Below are positions 54,573 through 63,123 of a DNA stretch of 64,000 nt, in pieces. The DNA is from an uncultured Lachnospiraceae bacterium (GTDB taxonomy: Bacteria; Bacillota; Clostridia; Lachnospirales; Lachnospiraceae). Each line of letters begins with the position of its first letter. The first letter of the stretch is position 1. A program made the position numbers and the translations under genes. The stretch is taken from positions 32,540 to 96,539 of the forward strand of contig CAJTQG010000006.1 in assembly GCA_910578605.1 (NCBI GenBank). The letters are read 5' to 3'. The notes beneath the pieces were generated by a model. It was not told the origin of the DNA. It searched no databases and worked only from the letters and a program-made list of their open reading frames with translations.

Positions 54573-57302
54573 TTATCCAACCAACTTATCCAACATTTCT
54601 ATAATCTTTTCTCTTTCACCACTGCCATTTGTTTTAAATCTAAGCAATGGAATTTCATACAGCTCCATTATGTGATTTTTCAACAAATCTCTTGAAGCCT
54701 GTACAGTATCCTCTTTGTGGTATTTGTATCCATCAACTTCAATCGCTAACACAGGCTTTTTCCCCATTCTGTTATAAATCAGAAAATCCAAATGCGTCGC
54801 CGGATTCATTGCATACTGACATTCCTGTTCATTTAATAATTCCAGATCCTTGATCAACATATTCAAAGGGAAATGGCAAACAACATCCAAGCCTGAATAC
54901 TTGTTATTGGCGATAATTTCCTCTATCAATGCATACATCAGATTCTCCGAATCATATTCTGATATCTTTTTATGCTTCTGCAAATATGCCATTCTTTCAA
55001 TGGTATACTGTTTATACAGATAGTCAAAAATAGAATATATTTTACTCTCTGCCACCTCAAAGTTGTTATATTGAATGTACTCTATCAAATCTGTTATATT
55101 GCGCTCTTTCGATTGCTCATTTCCGGTTACTACCAGCATCAGTTTCTTTTTAGCCCTTGATACAGCAACATTGATTAAATATGGATCATCTGCAAAATCA
55201 GATATCTCATCATCCACAGTGGATATAATAATATTATCTTTTTCCTTGCCTTGGAACTTATGCACTGTAGCAACATCAATATCTGTTATCTCCTTGGCTA
55301 ATGCTTCTACCTGATTTTTGTACGGCGCAATAATTCCGGTCTCTTCTGGATTAGAAACATATTTGGGTATTATCTCATTTTTAATAACATCTATCTGACG
55401 TTGATTATAATGGTTACGCTGATGATTTCCTGCCACTGTCTTTACCACCGATAAAACATTTTCTTCACCCTTATCCCTTGTCATTATAATTAACTCCCCA
55501 TGATAGAATTTCTGGTTGCAAAAATTAATTATTTTAGGGTGGCATCTATAATGCTCCCTTAATAATGTCTGTGTTACATTTGGCATGACATCCAAAATAG
55601 ATTGCAGAAAGCTCGTTGTATACTGATATCCTTCATTCATATTAAAAGAGTCTAATATAACTTTTGCTTTGGCTTTTATATTATCTGCAACAACATTAGG
55701 AAGCTGCTTAGTGTCACCTACAATAACAACATTCCTTGCACAGGAAAGTGCCAATGCACCAGTCGCAATATCTACCTGCGATGCCTCATCCATGATAAGA
55801 TAATCGTACACTACATCTGAATTCAGGCTGTTTCTTGATGAAAATGTTGTACTTAATATAACCGGATACTCAGCCAAAATATCGTATGGCTCTTTCCATA
55901 AATCATCCTCACTAAAAATCTTTCTGCTGCTGTTAACTTCATATTTTCTTGCCAGTTTGTCTTTTAGTACAACCATTGACTGATTGCATAAATCCTCAAG
56001 CAAATCCTTATTAACACTATTTAGATACTTTTCAATATCTGCAATCTCCCCAGACAATTCCGCCTGCTTTGCACGATAATACATGGCTTGAAACGTTGTA
56101 ATTATCTTTGAAATATCCTGCTTATAAAACTTCCAATCTGTTACTCCATATTTAAAAAAAGCCTTTATCTTAAACCAAAATCCTATTACCTTTTTCTCTT
56201 CCGAAATTAACCGACTTTCCTGCCACAATACCATCCAATATTGGGAGGATAATTTTTTCTTAAACTTTATGCTTTCCGTATTAACCTCTGATTCTTCAAC
56301 ATATTGATTAAAATATTCCTGTTCTGTAACCAGTTGAGAAAGTTCCTGCCTTAAACATGCCAGTTTCTCCTGCTTATCAAAAACAGTTTTCAACTGCCTG
56401 GATTGCTCTGCTATTCTCTTCTGCAAATCACTTGCATTTTCTTCTATTTTCCATGACGAAAAATTCGGATAATTTGTGTCCTGACGCTCAACAAATAGCT
56501 TCTTATTTTTTGAACTTCCTAATGCTGCCACGACAAAACCCAAATTATATTTGGCAGAAGATAATTTCTCATATACATTTTCTGTTGCTGAATTATTGTT
56601 GGATACTATCTGTACCGTTTTCCCCTGCATTAATATATTGGCAATGATATTTAATATCGTCTGTGTCTTGCCTGTTCCGGGCGGACCCTGTATAACGCTA
56701 ATTTGATTCTCCATGGCATTTTTTACAGCCTTGTACTGACTATTATTGCATCCAAATGGGAAAATCGGTGTGTATTCACGTCCCTTTTTTCCACCATGCA
56801 ATGAAGATGGATTTAAATACTTAGCTAATGCCACATCTTCACCTACAAAGGATATCTTTTCAAACCTCTTAGCCAACAATTTTTCGCCAGTCTCTTCATT
56901 CTTAATGTCACTCAAACCCGCAATTTGCTTTATGTATTCAAATACATTGGATGACTGGCTTTTACTAAGACATGACTCTTTAATATTTAACTCACTTTGG
57001 CGATAATCCCTTTCACTGCCATCACCAAAACAAATATGCCAATAGGACTCATATGTACTTCTAAATACATACATTGCCTTAATGTCAAAAAACTCCCGTC
57101 CTTCTCTGCTAATACGATACATATTAGGATTCAAAATCTGAGGGTCCTTTAACCATTCTACATTTGAATACGCATATGAATATGTTTTTCCATTATTAAA
57201 TTTAACATCCATCTTTTTTGTGTATGGATTATACATACACGAAATTATATTAGGTGTCTTTATTTCACCTTTAATAATAATCATATTATATCTTCTATTC
57301 AT
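54573..57302 (-). CDS. KTSC domain, UPF1-like SF1 helicase and C-terminal nuclease-like domain
   Basis: 909 residues. N-terminal KTSC domain about 15-50 (NIISCMYNPYTKKMDVKF). SF1 helicase core: Walker A QGPPGTGKTQT (205-215), Walker B YLIMDEASQVD, GDTKQLP (motif III), REHYRCHPKI (motif IV), VATVHKFQGKEKDNIIIS (motif V) and INVAVSRAKKKL (motif VI). The C-terminal 80 residues contain LDFLIYN and LAIEVDGYKYH, a D-(E/D)xK-like core as in DUF2726/PD-(D/E)XK nucleases. It resembles helicase-nucleases found in defence islands. Reading a GAGG site before the ATG at 57302 is plausible; the ATG at 57284 is an alternative. Confidence 0.85.
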   Translation of the reverse strand: MNRRYNMIIIKGEIKTPNIISCMYNPYTKKMDVKFNNGKTYSYAYSNVEWLKDPQILNPNMYRISREGREFFDIKAMYVFRSTYESYWHICFGDGSERDYRQSELNIKESCLSKSQSSNVFEYIKQIAGLSDIKNEETGEKLLAKRFEKISFVGEDVALAKYLNPSSLHGGKKGREYTPIFPFGCNNSQYKAVKNAMENQISVIQGPPGTGKTQTILNIIANILMQGKTVQIVSNNNSATENVYEKLSSAKYNLGFVVAALGSSKNKKLFVERQDTNYPNFSSWKIEENASDLQKRIAEQSRQLKTVFDKQEKLACLRQELSQLVTEQEYFNQYVEESEVNTESIKFKKKLSSQYWMVLWQESRLISEEKKVIGFWFKIKAFFKYGVTDWKFYKQDISKIITTFQAMYYRAKQAELSGEIADIEKYLNSVNKDLLEDLCNQSMVVLKDKLARKYEVNSSRKIFSEDDLWKEPYDILAEYPVILSTTFSSRNSLNSDVVYDYLIMDEASQVDIATGALALSCARNVVIVGDTKQLPNVVADNIKAKAKVILDSFNMNEGYQYTTSFLQSILDVMPNVTQTLLREHYRCHPKIINFCNQKFYHGELIIMTRDKGEENVLSVVKTVAGNHQRNHYNQRQIDVIKNEIIPKYVSNPEETGIIAPYKNQVEALAKEITDIDVATVHKFQGKEKDNIIISTVDDEISDFADDPYLINVAVSRAKKKLMLVVTGNEQSKERNITDLIEYIQYNNFEVAESKIYSIFDYLYKQYTIERMAYLQKHKKISEYDSENLMYALIEEIIANNKYSGLDVVCHFPLNMLIKDLELLNEQECQYAMNPATHLDFLIYNRMGKKPVLAIEVDGYKYHKEDTVQASRDLLKNHIMELYEIPLLRFKTNGSGEREKIIEMLDKLVG

Positions 57303-57312
57303 CTTTTCCTCA

Positions 57313-57585
57313 CTACTTCTTATCTCTACCCTGCTTGCCCTTGAATTCCTTCTCTACATAACAATGCTCGTGCTTGCCAAGGAACTTATTACTTTCAAAA
57401 ACCAGTTCAATAATATATGGCATCCAATCTATAATTCTAAGGATATCTTCACAACCAAAACTATTATCATAAAAATTCAATACAATAGCAGAATCTTTCT
57501 TCTCCTGTTCCGTTAATGCTCTTGTTCTATCTTCTTTCCAATCATGCTCTGGTTGTGCATGACGCACGAAATGCACTGTTGTCAT
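57313..57585 (-). pseudogene. chimeric fragment: truncated histidine phosphatase joined to unknown C-terminus
   Basis: The first 34 residues match a phosphoglycerate-mutase-like histidine phosphatase start: VHFVRHAQPEHDWKED with its RHxxP catalytic motif. After SAIVLNFY the sequence changes to DNSFGCEDILRIIDWMPYII, which does not belong to that family. The rest of the phosphatase, including the second catalytic His, is absent. 90 codons are open, but the product is unlikely to be active. Confidence 0.7.
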
Positions 57586-57715
57586 AATTTGCAGTCACAC
57601 CTCTACCACTACCAAAATCAAGTATCTTCTTATCCCGAATATCTCCTAATTGTTTCCACACAATTCGCTTCATTAAGCATTCCCATGGTTGCAAATCCGT
57701 TAATTCTCTGCTCAC
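57542..57715 (-). pseudogene. truncated SAM-dependent methyltransferase
   Basis: 57 residues starting at a GTG that shares its first base with the stop of the preceding gene, with GGAG 8 nt before it. It contains SAM-binding motif I (KKILDFGSGRGVTAN) and then runs out of frame straight into the ATG of the histidine-phosphatase fragment. The remaining two thirds of the methyltransferase are gone. Confidence 0.7.
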
Positions 57716-58776
57716 TAAATCAGCTCCATTTCATCTTCCATTTTTACAAAACCGTATCTCTCATACAATGGCCGTCCCATATCCGTTGCCTCTAACGCAA
57801 TATGTGACACACCCTGGGCCTTCGCATCCTTTACCAGCAAGTCCAATGTATGCAATGCAATTCCCTGTCTTCTATATTCTGGCGCCGTATACATATTCAT
57901 AATATACGCCTTTTTACCTGTTGTATTATAATAAGTTGGCATAACTTGGTAAAAACTAACACCCCCTGCACCGATAAAAGTTCTGTTATCATACACCAGA
58001 TATGCCATATGCTCACCGGTTTCCAAAGCTCGCTTGTAATATGCATAAGACTCATTCTCCACCACAAACAAATCCACATCCTGGGATAATTTATTAGCTG
58101 CACGGAGGACTATCATCCTTGTTCTTACCAGTTCATCTATATCGTCTATGGTTGCTTTTTTATATTCAAAAACACTATCCGGCAGACAATTAAGATACAT
58201 ATACAGTGCATCTGTATTTTCTTCCAATACCTGCATGAATTTATCAGATGGGTTTGCATAAACAATCCCATAATCTACTTCACCAAGGTTCTTACGTACC
58301 AAAAAAGCTAACCTTTCCTGCTCCAAATCAAATTGTGCATCTACACCTATTTTGTTTCCTCTTGCATCCAAGCGAATCCATCTATTAAGTGATTTAATAT
58401 AAACTGCATTTAGTGCATGAATACAAAATCCAGTTTCCGGTACATCACCCAAAGTAAGACGCTGATAGCAAATACCTGTTGGTATCCCACATGCACGAAG
58501 CAAGGCAGCAAGAAGATTTGCCTTTGCCCAGCAGATACCAACACCCTGTTTCAACACTTCTGCGGCAGATTTAGTCACCCGCTTGTCCTGAACATCCCAT
58601 GAATGTTTTATTTCATCACGCACAAACTCATAAATAGCTTTAATCAAAGAAATTTCATCTGTAAATTTTAGCTTAAATTCATCCGCTTTTGCCAGGATGC
58701 TATGGTCATTCCAGTTTATGTATTTTGATATTGATACATATTCTTCTATAGTGTCCTTTATAATTAGTTCTTTCAT
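57715..58776 (-). CDS. transglutaminase-like domain fused to GNAT acetyltransferase
   Basis: 353 residues. Residues about 45-155 form a transglutaminase/protease core: the Cys in GVGICWAKANLLAALL, the His in FCIHALNAVYI and the Asp in WIRLDARGNKIG make a complete Cys-His-Asp triad. Residues about 205-353 are a GNAT domain: MNMYTAPEYRRQGIALHTLD is motif A and ERYGFVKMEDEM the end. The two catalytic parts in one chain are unusual. I use the ATG at 58776 with AGGTGG 5 nt upstream; the frame opens at a GTG at 58785. It is translationally coupled to the methyltransferase remnant. Function unknown. Confidence 0.85.
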   Translation of the reverse strand: MKELIIKDTIEEYVSISKYINWNDHSILAKADEFKLKFTDEISLIKAIYEFVRDEIKHSWDVQDKRVTKSAAEVLKQGVGICWAKANLLAALLRACGIPTGICYQRLTLGDVPETGFCIHALNAVYIKSLNRWIRLDARGNKIGVDAQFDLEQERLAFLVRKNLGEVDYGIVYANPSDKFMQVLEENTDALYMYLNCLPDSVFEYKKATIDDIDELVRTRMIVLRAANKLSQDVDLFVVENESYAYYKRALETGEHMAYLVYDNRTFIGAGGVSFYQVMPTYYNTTGKKAYIMNMYTAPEYRRQGIALHTLDLLVKDAKAQGVSHIALEATDMGRPLYERYGFVKMEDEMELI

Positions 58777-58795
58777 TTCTTCCACCTAAAATAAG

Positions 58796-59183
58796 TTATA
58801 TTATCTGTCCTCTTCCCTGCCTATAAATTACTTCCTGTAACCCGATTTCTTCTAACAAACATTTTGCTGCCTCATAATCTGCACCAATATCCTCCAGTCT
58901 GAACTGTTTTTAAAACTTCCTGCCAATACAATGTATAAAACTCTTTCTCAGAATATTCTTCTCTTACCATTTTATATTTCTTTTAATACTTCTGCTATCT
59001 GCTTTGACTCTATCATCAAATGTGCCAGCTATTCACCTGGGATTTCATCTACATCTAAATAATTCTGTTTAGGAACCAATACTATATGTCCTTCATTAAT
59101 CAGTTCCATATCCATAAAAACCATCACAAACTCATCTTCCTATACAATATCTGTTCTTTTTGACAAAACACACATTCACTCAT
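58796..59183 (-). pseudogene. decayed HIT-family protein and an unknown fragment
   Basis: From ATG 59183: MSECVFCQKEQILY, a HIT-protein start; after a frameshift DEFVMVFMDMELINEGHIVL and VPKQNYLDVDEIPGE, then stops. The histidine triad is missing. A second fragment at 58796-58970 (MVREEYSEKEFYTLYWQEVL and, in another frame, LEDIGADYEAAKCLLEEIGL) belongs to another unrecognised gene. Both are broken. Confidence 0.65.
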
Positions 59184-59223
59184 AGCATTTCCTTCCCCCA
59201 GGCAGCATTTACTATCTTATTAC

Positions 59224-59967
59224 TTAATATCCTATCACCTCATATGCCACATATTCGTGACTAAAATGATATCCCAGCTTCTGTGCCAAAGCTACTGACC
59301 ATTTATTTTGCGCATCCCAGCTTGGATATAAACCTTTTTCTAAACACTGTAAAATCAGCTTTGCACCACACGCATATGCTAATCCTTTTCTTCGATGATC
59401 TTTTCTTGTATCAATTTCTATCTCAATACCTTTATCATATGTACTATAAGAGGAAGCTCCAGCCACCAATTCTCCATCCTTGAAAGCAGCTATGCCCAAA
59501 CCCAAGTTTTTATAAGTATTATAATCCTTATATTGGGATACCAAATCATTTGCCCAGCCATTCTCCCGACACATATTATATTCTCTTTTCTCAATGACAT
59601 TTAGCTCATATTCATTCGGAAGACTAAGCACTGCCTTCTGTAATTTTTTCACGTCAAAAATATCCCCTTCTTTTTTGAATGCATATCTTGTAACCTTCTT
59701 CGCTTTATCTGTGTAACACTTCTCTATCAAATCAGCCCATTTGGCATTCTGCGGAACCATAATGATAAAATCCTGTTTGCAGCTCTTTGGTTTAAATCGA
59801 ATTAATTCCTCATTTGGATTTCCAGCATAAAATGCAAAATCTCCTAATATTGCCATCGCTGCATCCTCGGACAAATTAGTGTGTATCTCTCCCATTATCC
59901 CTTGCAAACACGACCATATAATTGTTTCATTCCAATTTTCAAATATTTTTTCTATATTCTCTTTCAA
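59224..59967 (-). CDS. GNAT acetyltransferase, PF12746-like
   Basis: 247 residues. The layout fits the GNAT_acetyltran (PF12746) type: N-terminal half with AMAILGDFAFYAGNPNEEL, then the acetyl-CoA site in EIEIDTRKDHRRKGLAYACG (motif A) and SWDAQNKWSVALAQKLGYH (motif B). Substrate unknown. It is the third GNAT-containing gene within 14 kb, besides the transglutaminase fusion. RBS AGGAT-like upstream (GGTGGAGGATATC) is good. Confidence 0.85.
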   Translation of the reverse strand: MKENIEKIFENWNETIIWSCLQGIMGEIHTNLSEDAAMAILGDFAFYAGNPNEELIRFKPKSCKQDFIIMVPQNAKWADLIEKCYTDKAKKVTRYAFKKEGDIFDVKKLQKAVLSLPNEYELNVIEKREYNMCRENGWANDLVSQYKDYNTYKNLGLGIAAFKDGELVAGASSYSTYDKGIEIEIDTRKDHRRKGLAYACGAKLILQCLEKGLYPSWDAQNKWSVALAQKLGYHFSHEYVAYEVIGY

Positions 59968-60234
59968 TTGATATCCTCCACCAATATCTCCAAACTAAAC
60001 CCCATCTCTTCTAAAATACCACAACATACGTTTCTTTCTCAACAATTTTCCGCAATTTCTTGTGATTAGTTCTCAACCAGCAACGCAAATGATACATATT
60101 TGATAAAACAATTCAGGTGCCATAGCCATGGGGACACTCCGCCATAGCACTCAAATCATCAACCTTACCTGCTATTCCTATTTCACTTAATCTTCTTCTC
60201 TCGCATCCCTTCCTCATAAATCTGGTCAAACACT

Positions 60235-60399
60235 TTATACCAGCTTTGCTGATTTATATCCACCTTCAACCTGTCGATTTACTCTGTTAAACAATTTAAT
60301 CCCTGCAAAATACTTTACATCTCCAAATCCAAACCCCTCAGACAATACATCATTTGGATATTCTGCAAGCTTATCTACATCTATTCTAAACAGTTCCAT
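60235..60399 (-). pseudogene. broken gene fragment
   Basis: MELFRIDVDKLAEYPNDVLS then GFGFGDVKYFAGIKLFNRVN, stopping after 54 codons. In the next frame the sense continues as VDINQQSWYKVFDQIYEEGM, showing a frameshift. No ribosome site. Family not recognised. Confidence 0.4.
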
Positions 60400-60643
60400 T
60401 ATTTCTATATTCTTGTTCCACTCTCACTTGGAGAAATTCTTCTGGTATTCTAATACCACTAAAAAATGATGGTTATCCCAATGTACAGGCATTTATATAT
60501 ACTTTCCGAGAACTAGAAAGAGTTGTGAACAGTATAACCGTGACCTTGCCAAGTGGGAGCACCAATCCAGCAGGAAACCGACAGCCACCCCAAAGGCAGA
60601 AAAAGAAATCCTTTTACAGAGTTAGCCGATAGACATAGAAAAA

Positions 60644-60672
60644 CCGCCGTTATAGTGTTACCCATACGGCGG
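60644..60672. repeat. 7-bp GC-rich hairpin
   Basis: CCGCCGT (60644-60650) pairs with ACGGCGG (60666-60672). Richer in G+C than its surroundings and followed by ATAATATTTTTA on the plus strand; perhaps the terminator of a lost mobile-element gene. Confidence 0.4.
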
Positions 60673-60850
60673 CATAATATTTTTATACTGAATACTGTTT
60701 TTGCCATTATTCTATTCTTTCTCGAATATCTTAAAAATATTTGAGACAAATAATCGGTCTGTTTCTTTTGCTTTCCTTATATGCACCATCTTAATATCCT
60801 CCAAACTTTGATTATTTATATGTAATTTCCCGACAAATGGGGATTTGTGC

Positions 60851-61258
60851 TTATATTTTTTGCATTTCTTTCAATGCTTTTTGAATATCCTTATAAACCA
60901 ATGGTTGCATACTATTATCATAAACACATATATTCGCCTTATAAAGTAAGGAAATAATATCGTTCTTTAACTCTGGTTTCTACCTTGCAATAAGTGGTAA
61001 CAGCTTGATATATTGTCTTGCTGTAATGGGTTTAACATCCGTTATATGTTGTAAATATTCGTCAATAATTTCGTCAATTTTATAATTTTTTATCCCATTT
61101 TGCATTATAGGCAAGTAATGTAAGCCCTCATGTACGAATATAAGAATTATCACTGTCAAGCATATCACTTAATCCATCCATATAAGGATAAACACAATCC
61201 GTTTCTTGGCTTTCTTTTTGCAAGTTCTGTAATGCCTTATATGCAGTATTAATGGTTC
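60851..61258 (-). pseudogene. decayed SufBD-like helical repeat protein
   Basis: Reads NTAYKALQNLQKESQETDCV, YPYMDGLSDMLDSDNSYIR, a stop, GLTLLAYNAKWDKKL, a frameshift, then IDEIIDEYLQHITDVKPITA, RQYIKLLPLIAR, a stop, KPELKNDIISLLYKANICV and a final ALKEMQKI. This matches, from memory, the short HEAT-like protein often labelled SufBD in Lachnospiraceae. The start codon is lost. At least three inactivating changes. Confidence 0.7.
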
Positions 61259-61479
61259 TTTCTTATGAGAGGAAACTTCAAAGATTTAATGTCAAAAAAT
61301 CAAAGATTTCTATAGATTCCCTTGCGGGTTTCTATATAAACGGAGAGTCACCGTCCCTCCAAAGAGGGCTAACCGCCTACCATCCTGGTAGCACCCAAAG
61401 AAATGTTATCATACTTCAACAGGAAATTCAACAATATTCCATTTTGAGTAGTGAAAGTAATCACTTCTCTCTCGTAACA

Positions 61480-61650
61480 TCATATTAACATCACAGGGTA
61501 AAAAGAAAGCTCTGAAACACCTGTAAATTTAATGTTCCAGAGCCAAATGTCCGCTATTCGAACTCGACTTTGTAAAGTTGTTTTGTGGTGTTTTTCGTTG
61601 ATTTTGGTGGCAAAAATCAGGGAGTTTTGTCTGATTTCTACCAGTTGCAT
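61480..61650 (-). CDS. doubtful small ORF, 56 residues
   Basis: MQLVEIRQNSLIFATKINEK to a C-terminus ELSFYPVMLI. No ribosome site. The stretch around RVRIADIWLWNIKFTG resembles short frames often seen beside integrated elements, which may mean that an element end once lay here. Low confidence. Confidence 0.2.
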   Translation of the reverse strand: MQLVEIRQNSLIFATKINEKHHKTTLQSRVRIADIWLWNIKFTGVSELSFYPVMLI

Positions 61651-61703
61651 GTATTTTCGAGAGATTGTATTGTTATTTTGTTGTCACTAATAAAACCGAC
61701 AAG

Positions 61704-63116
61704 CTACTTCATATACCAACTATATAATAGCCGTATCTCCTCATTTTCAATATAAACATTCGGAAAACTATTGTTTTTTATTAGTTCAATAAACTGTTTT
61801 TTTTCTGCATCATCTAAGTTTCTGTATATGTGCCTCCATTGCTCAATTTTATCCGCATTATCTTTTCTCTTAGTAATAAATAACTCTGGCATATATATCA
61901 ACTCTTCAAATTCCTCATATGTACTTCCAAATGCATGATTGAAAAACTCTTCTTTAGGTCCCACTACTGCATGTGTTGCATTTAGTATACATTGTACCCC
62001 CCTTAACATTTTCGCATTCCAATGCTCTCCTATGTATTTTCTGTCCATACGATGCTCTCCTGAAAAAGGCATATATTTCATTGGAAATGACCATATGCTT
62101 GTATCCAATTTTTCCTTCTTAAATGCTTTATTTAATTCAATATTTATCTTCAGTCTATAATATAATTCTTGTGGTGTATCCTTAAAATTAAACAATACAT
62201 AATTAGATAAATTCTTAAATCCATGCCTTGCAGCTAGCCACTGCGCTTCTTTATATATCCTCACATCTTCTTTATCTGCATGATCAAACGCAATTCGCAA
62301 TGGTTTCACTTCTAATCTTGCCAGTTGTGTAATTGTTTCTTCTGTCAGCAAACGAGCATCTGTTCCTTGATTAAAATCCACATATCTGGTCTGTTTCAAC
62401 TTACGCTTGCCAGATTGTTTTTCATAACTTTGGTTTCCTCTTCCAAAACCTAATTCGACCAAATCATCTACAATTTGTTCTAATTGTGGTGAAGCCAAAA
62501 TATTATTATCCATTAACATCAAGTTACGTTTTTCTCCATACAACCTATTAACTTCTCTTATTTGGTCTTTAATGTCAATATAATCACAATACATAGGTTC
62601 AAGTGTACTTACCGCACAAAATTTACATTTTCTAATACAGCCTTTTGTAGTCGAAGCCATATATGCATTTTGTACTTCATATTCGTAATCCAAATATTCG
62701 TTACTCTCTTTATCAATGATACTATAATCAGGTGTCATAAGATCCACTGGAACCATTTCATTCCCTAACATGTTTGTCTGATTAAGCAATCCAGTTCTTA
62801 TGGTTATTCCCTGTATTCCTTTTTCAACTCTTAAATCCTGTTCTAGCAATGTTGCCATAATACCACCAACATGCAAATCACTTGGATTTTTCACCGAGTT
62901 ATAATAGTATTTTATAGTATCAACTGTCTTTTTCCAATAAAATGTAAATAGTGTAGTAACGTAGATTCTATCCCACTTCTGTTTTTTTAAATCTTTATTT
63001 TTTCCTTTTACAAAAACAACTTCATCACCAATCTCTTTGTGATATGCACTAATTTTCATTAATCCTAAAGGTGGATATTTGTTTTTATAATCAGCTTCAA
63101 CCAATAATATTTTCAT
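61704..63116 (-). CDS. radical SAM protein with cobalamin-type N-terminus
   Basis: 470 residues. The N-terminal 150 residues have the look of a B12-binding-type Rossmann domain (KILLVEADYKNKYPPLGLMK, HVGGIMATLLE) as in B12-binding-like radical SAM enzymes. The cluster site is C160-x3-C164-x2-C167 (TTKGCIRKCKFCAVS), then NLMLMDNNILASPQLEQIVD and NQGTDARLLTEE in the TIM barrel. The C-terminal 110 residues (AFGSTYEEFEELIYMPELF) are family-specific. Substrate unknown. It follows an incomplete gene by 7 bp and is surely co-transcribed; the GAGATAAAG before the ATG is a weak ribosome site. Confidence 0.85.
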   Translation of the reverse strand: MKILLVEADYKNKYPPLGLMKISAYHKEIGDEVVFVKGKNKDLKKQKWDRIYVTTLFTFYWKKTVDTIKYYYNSVKNPSDLHVGGIMATLLEQDLRVEKGIQGITIRTGLLNQTNMLGNEMVPVDLMTPDYSIIDKESNEYLDYEYEVQNAYMASTTKGCIRKCKFCAVSTLEPMYCDYIDIKDQIREVNRLYGEKRNLMLMDNNILASPQLEQIVDDLVELGFGRGNQSYEKQSGKRKLKQTRYVDFNQGTDARLLTEETITQLARLEVKPLRIAFDHADKEDVRIYKEAQWLAARHGFKNLSNYVLFNFKDTPQELYYRLKINIELNKAFKKEKLDTSIWSFPMKYMPFSGEHRMDRKYIGEHWNAKMLRGVQCILNATHAVVGPKEEFFNHAFGSTYEEFEELIYMPELFITKRKDNADKIEQWRHIYRNLDDAEKKQFIELIKNNSFPNVYIENEEIRLLYSWYMK

Positions 63117-63123
63117 CTTTATC

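Larger units (their letters stand above)
59968..61703. other. gene-poor stretch of decayed sequence, 1.7 kb
   Basis: No intact gene. It contains an unrecognised broken frame (60235-60399), a hairpin (60644-60672), a decayed SufBD-like gene (60851-61258), an unassigned plus-strand stretch near 61270-61380 and a 56-codon minus-strand frame (61480-61650). The plus-strand part at 60520-60620 reads as NRDLAKWEHQSSRKPTA, possibly a mobile-element fragment, but I cannot place it. Confidence 0.6.

Noticed and set aside
61552..61576. tRNA T-loop-like sequence GTTCGAAT on the minus strand
   Set aside because: The flanks do not pair as a T-stem and no acceptor or anticodon parts are found; not a tRNA or a clear attachment site.
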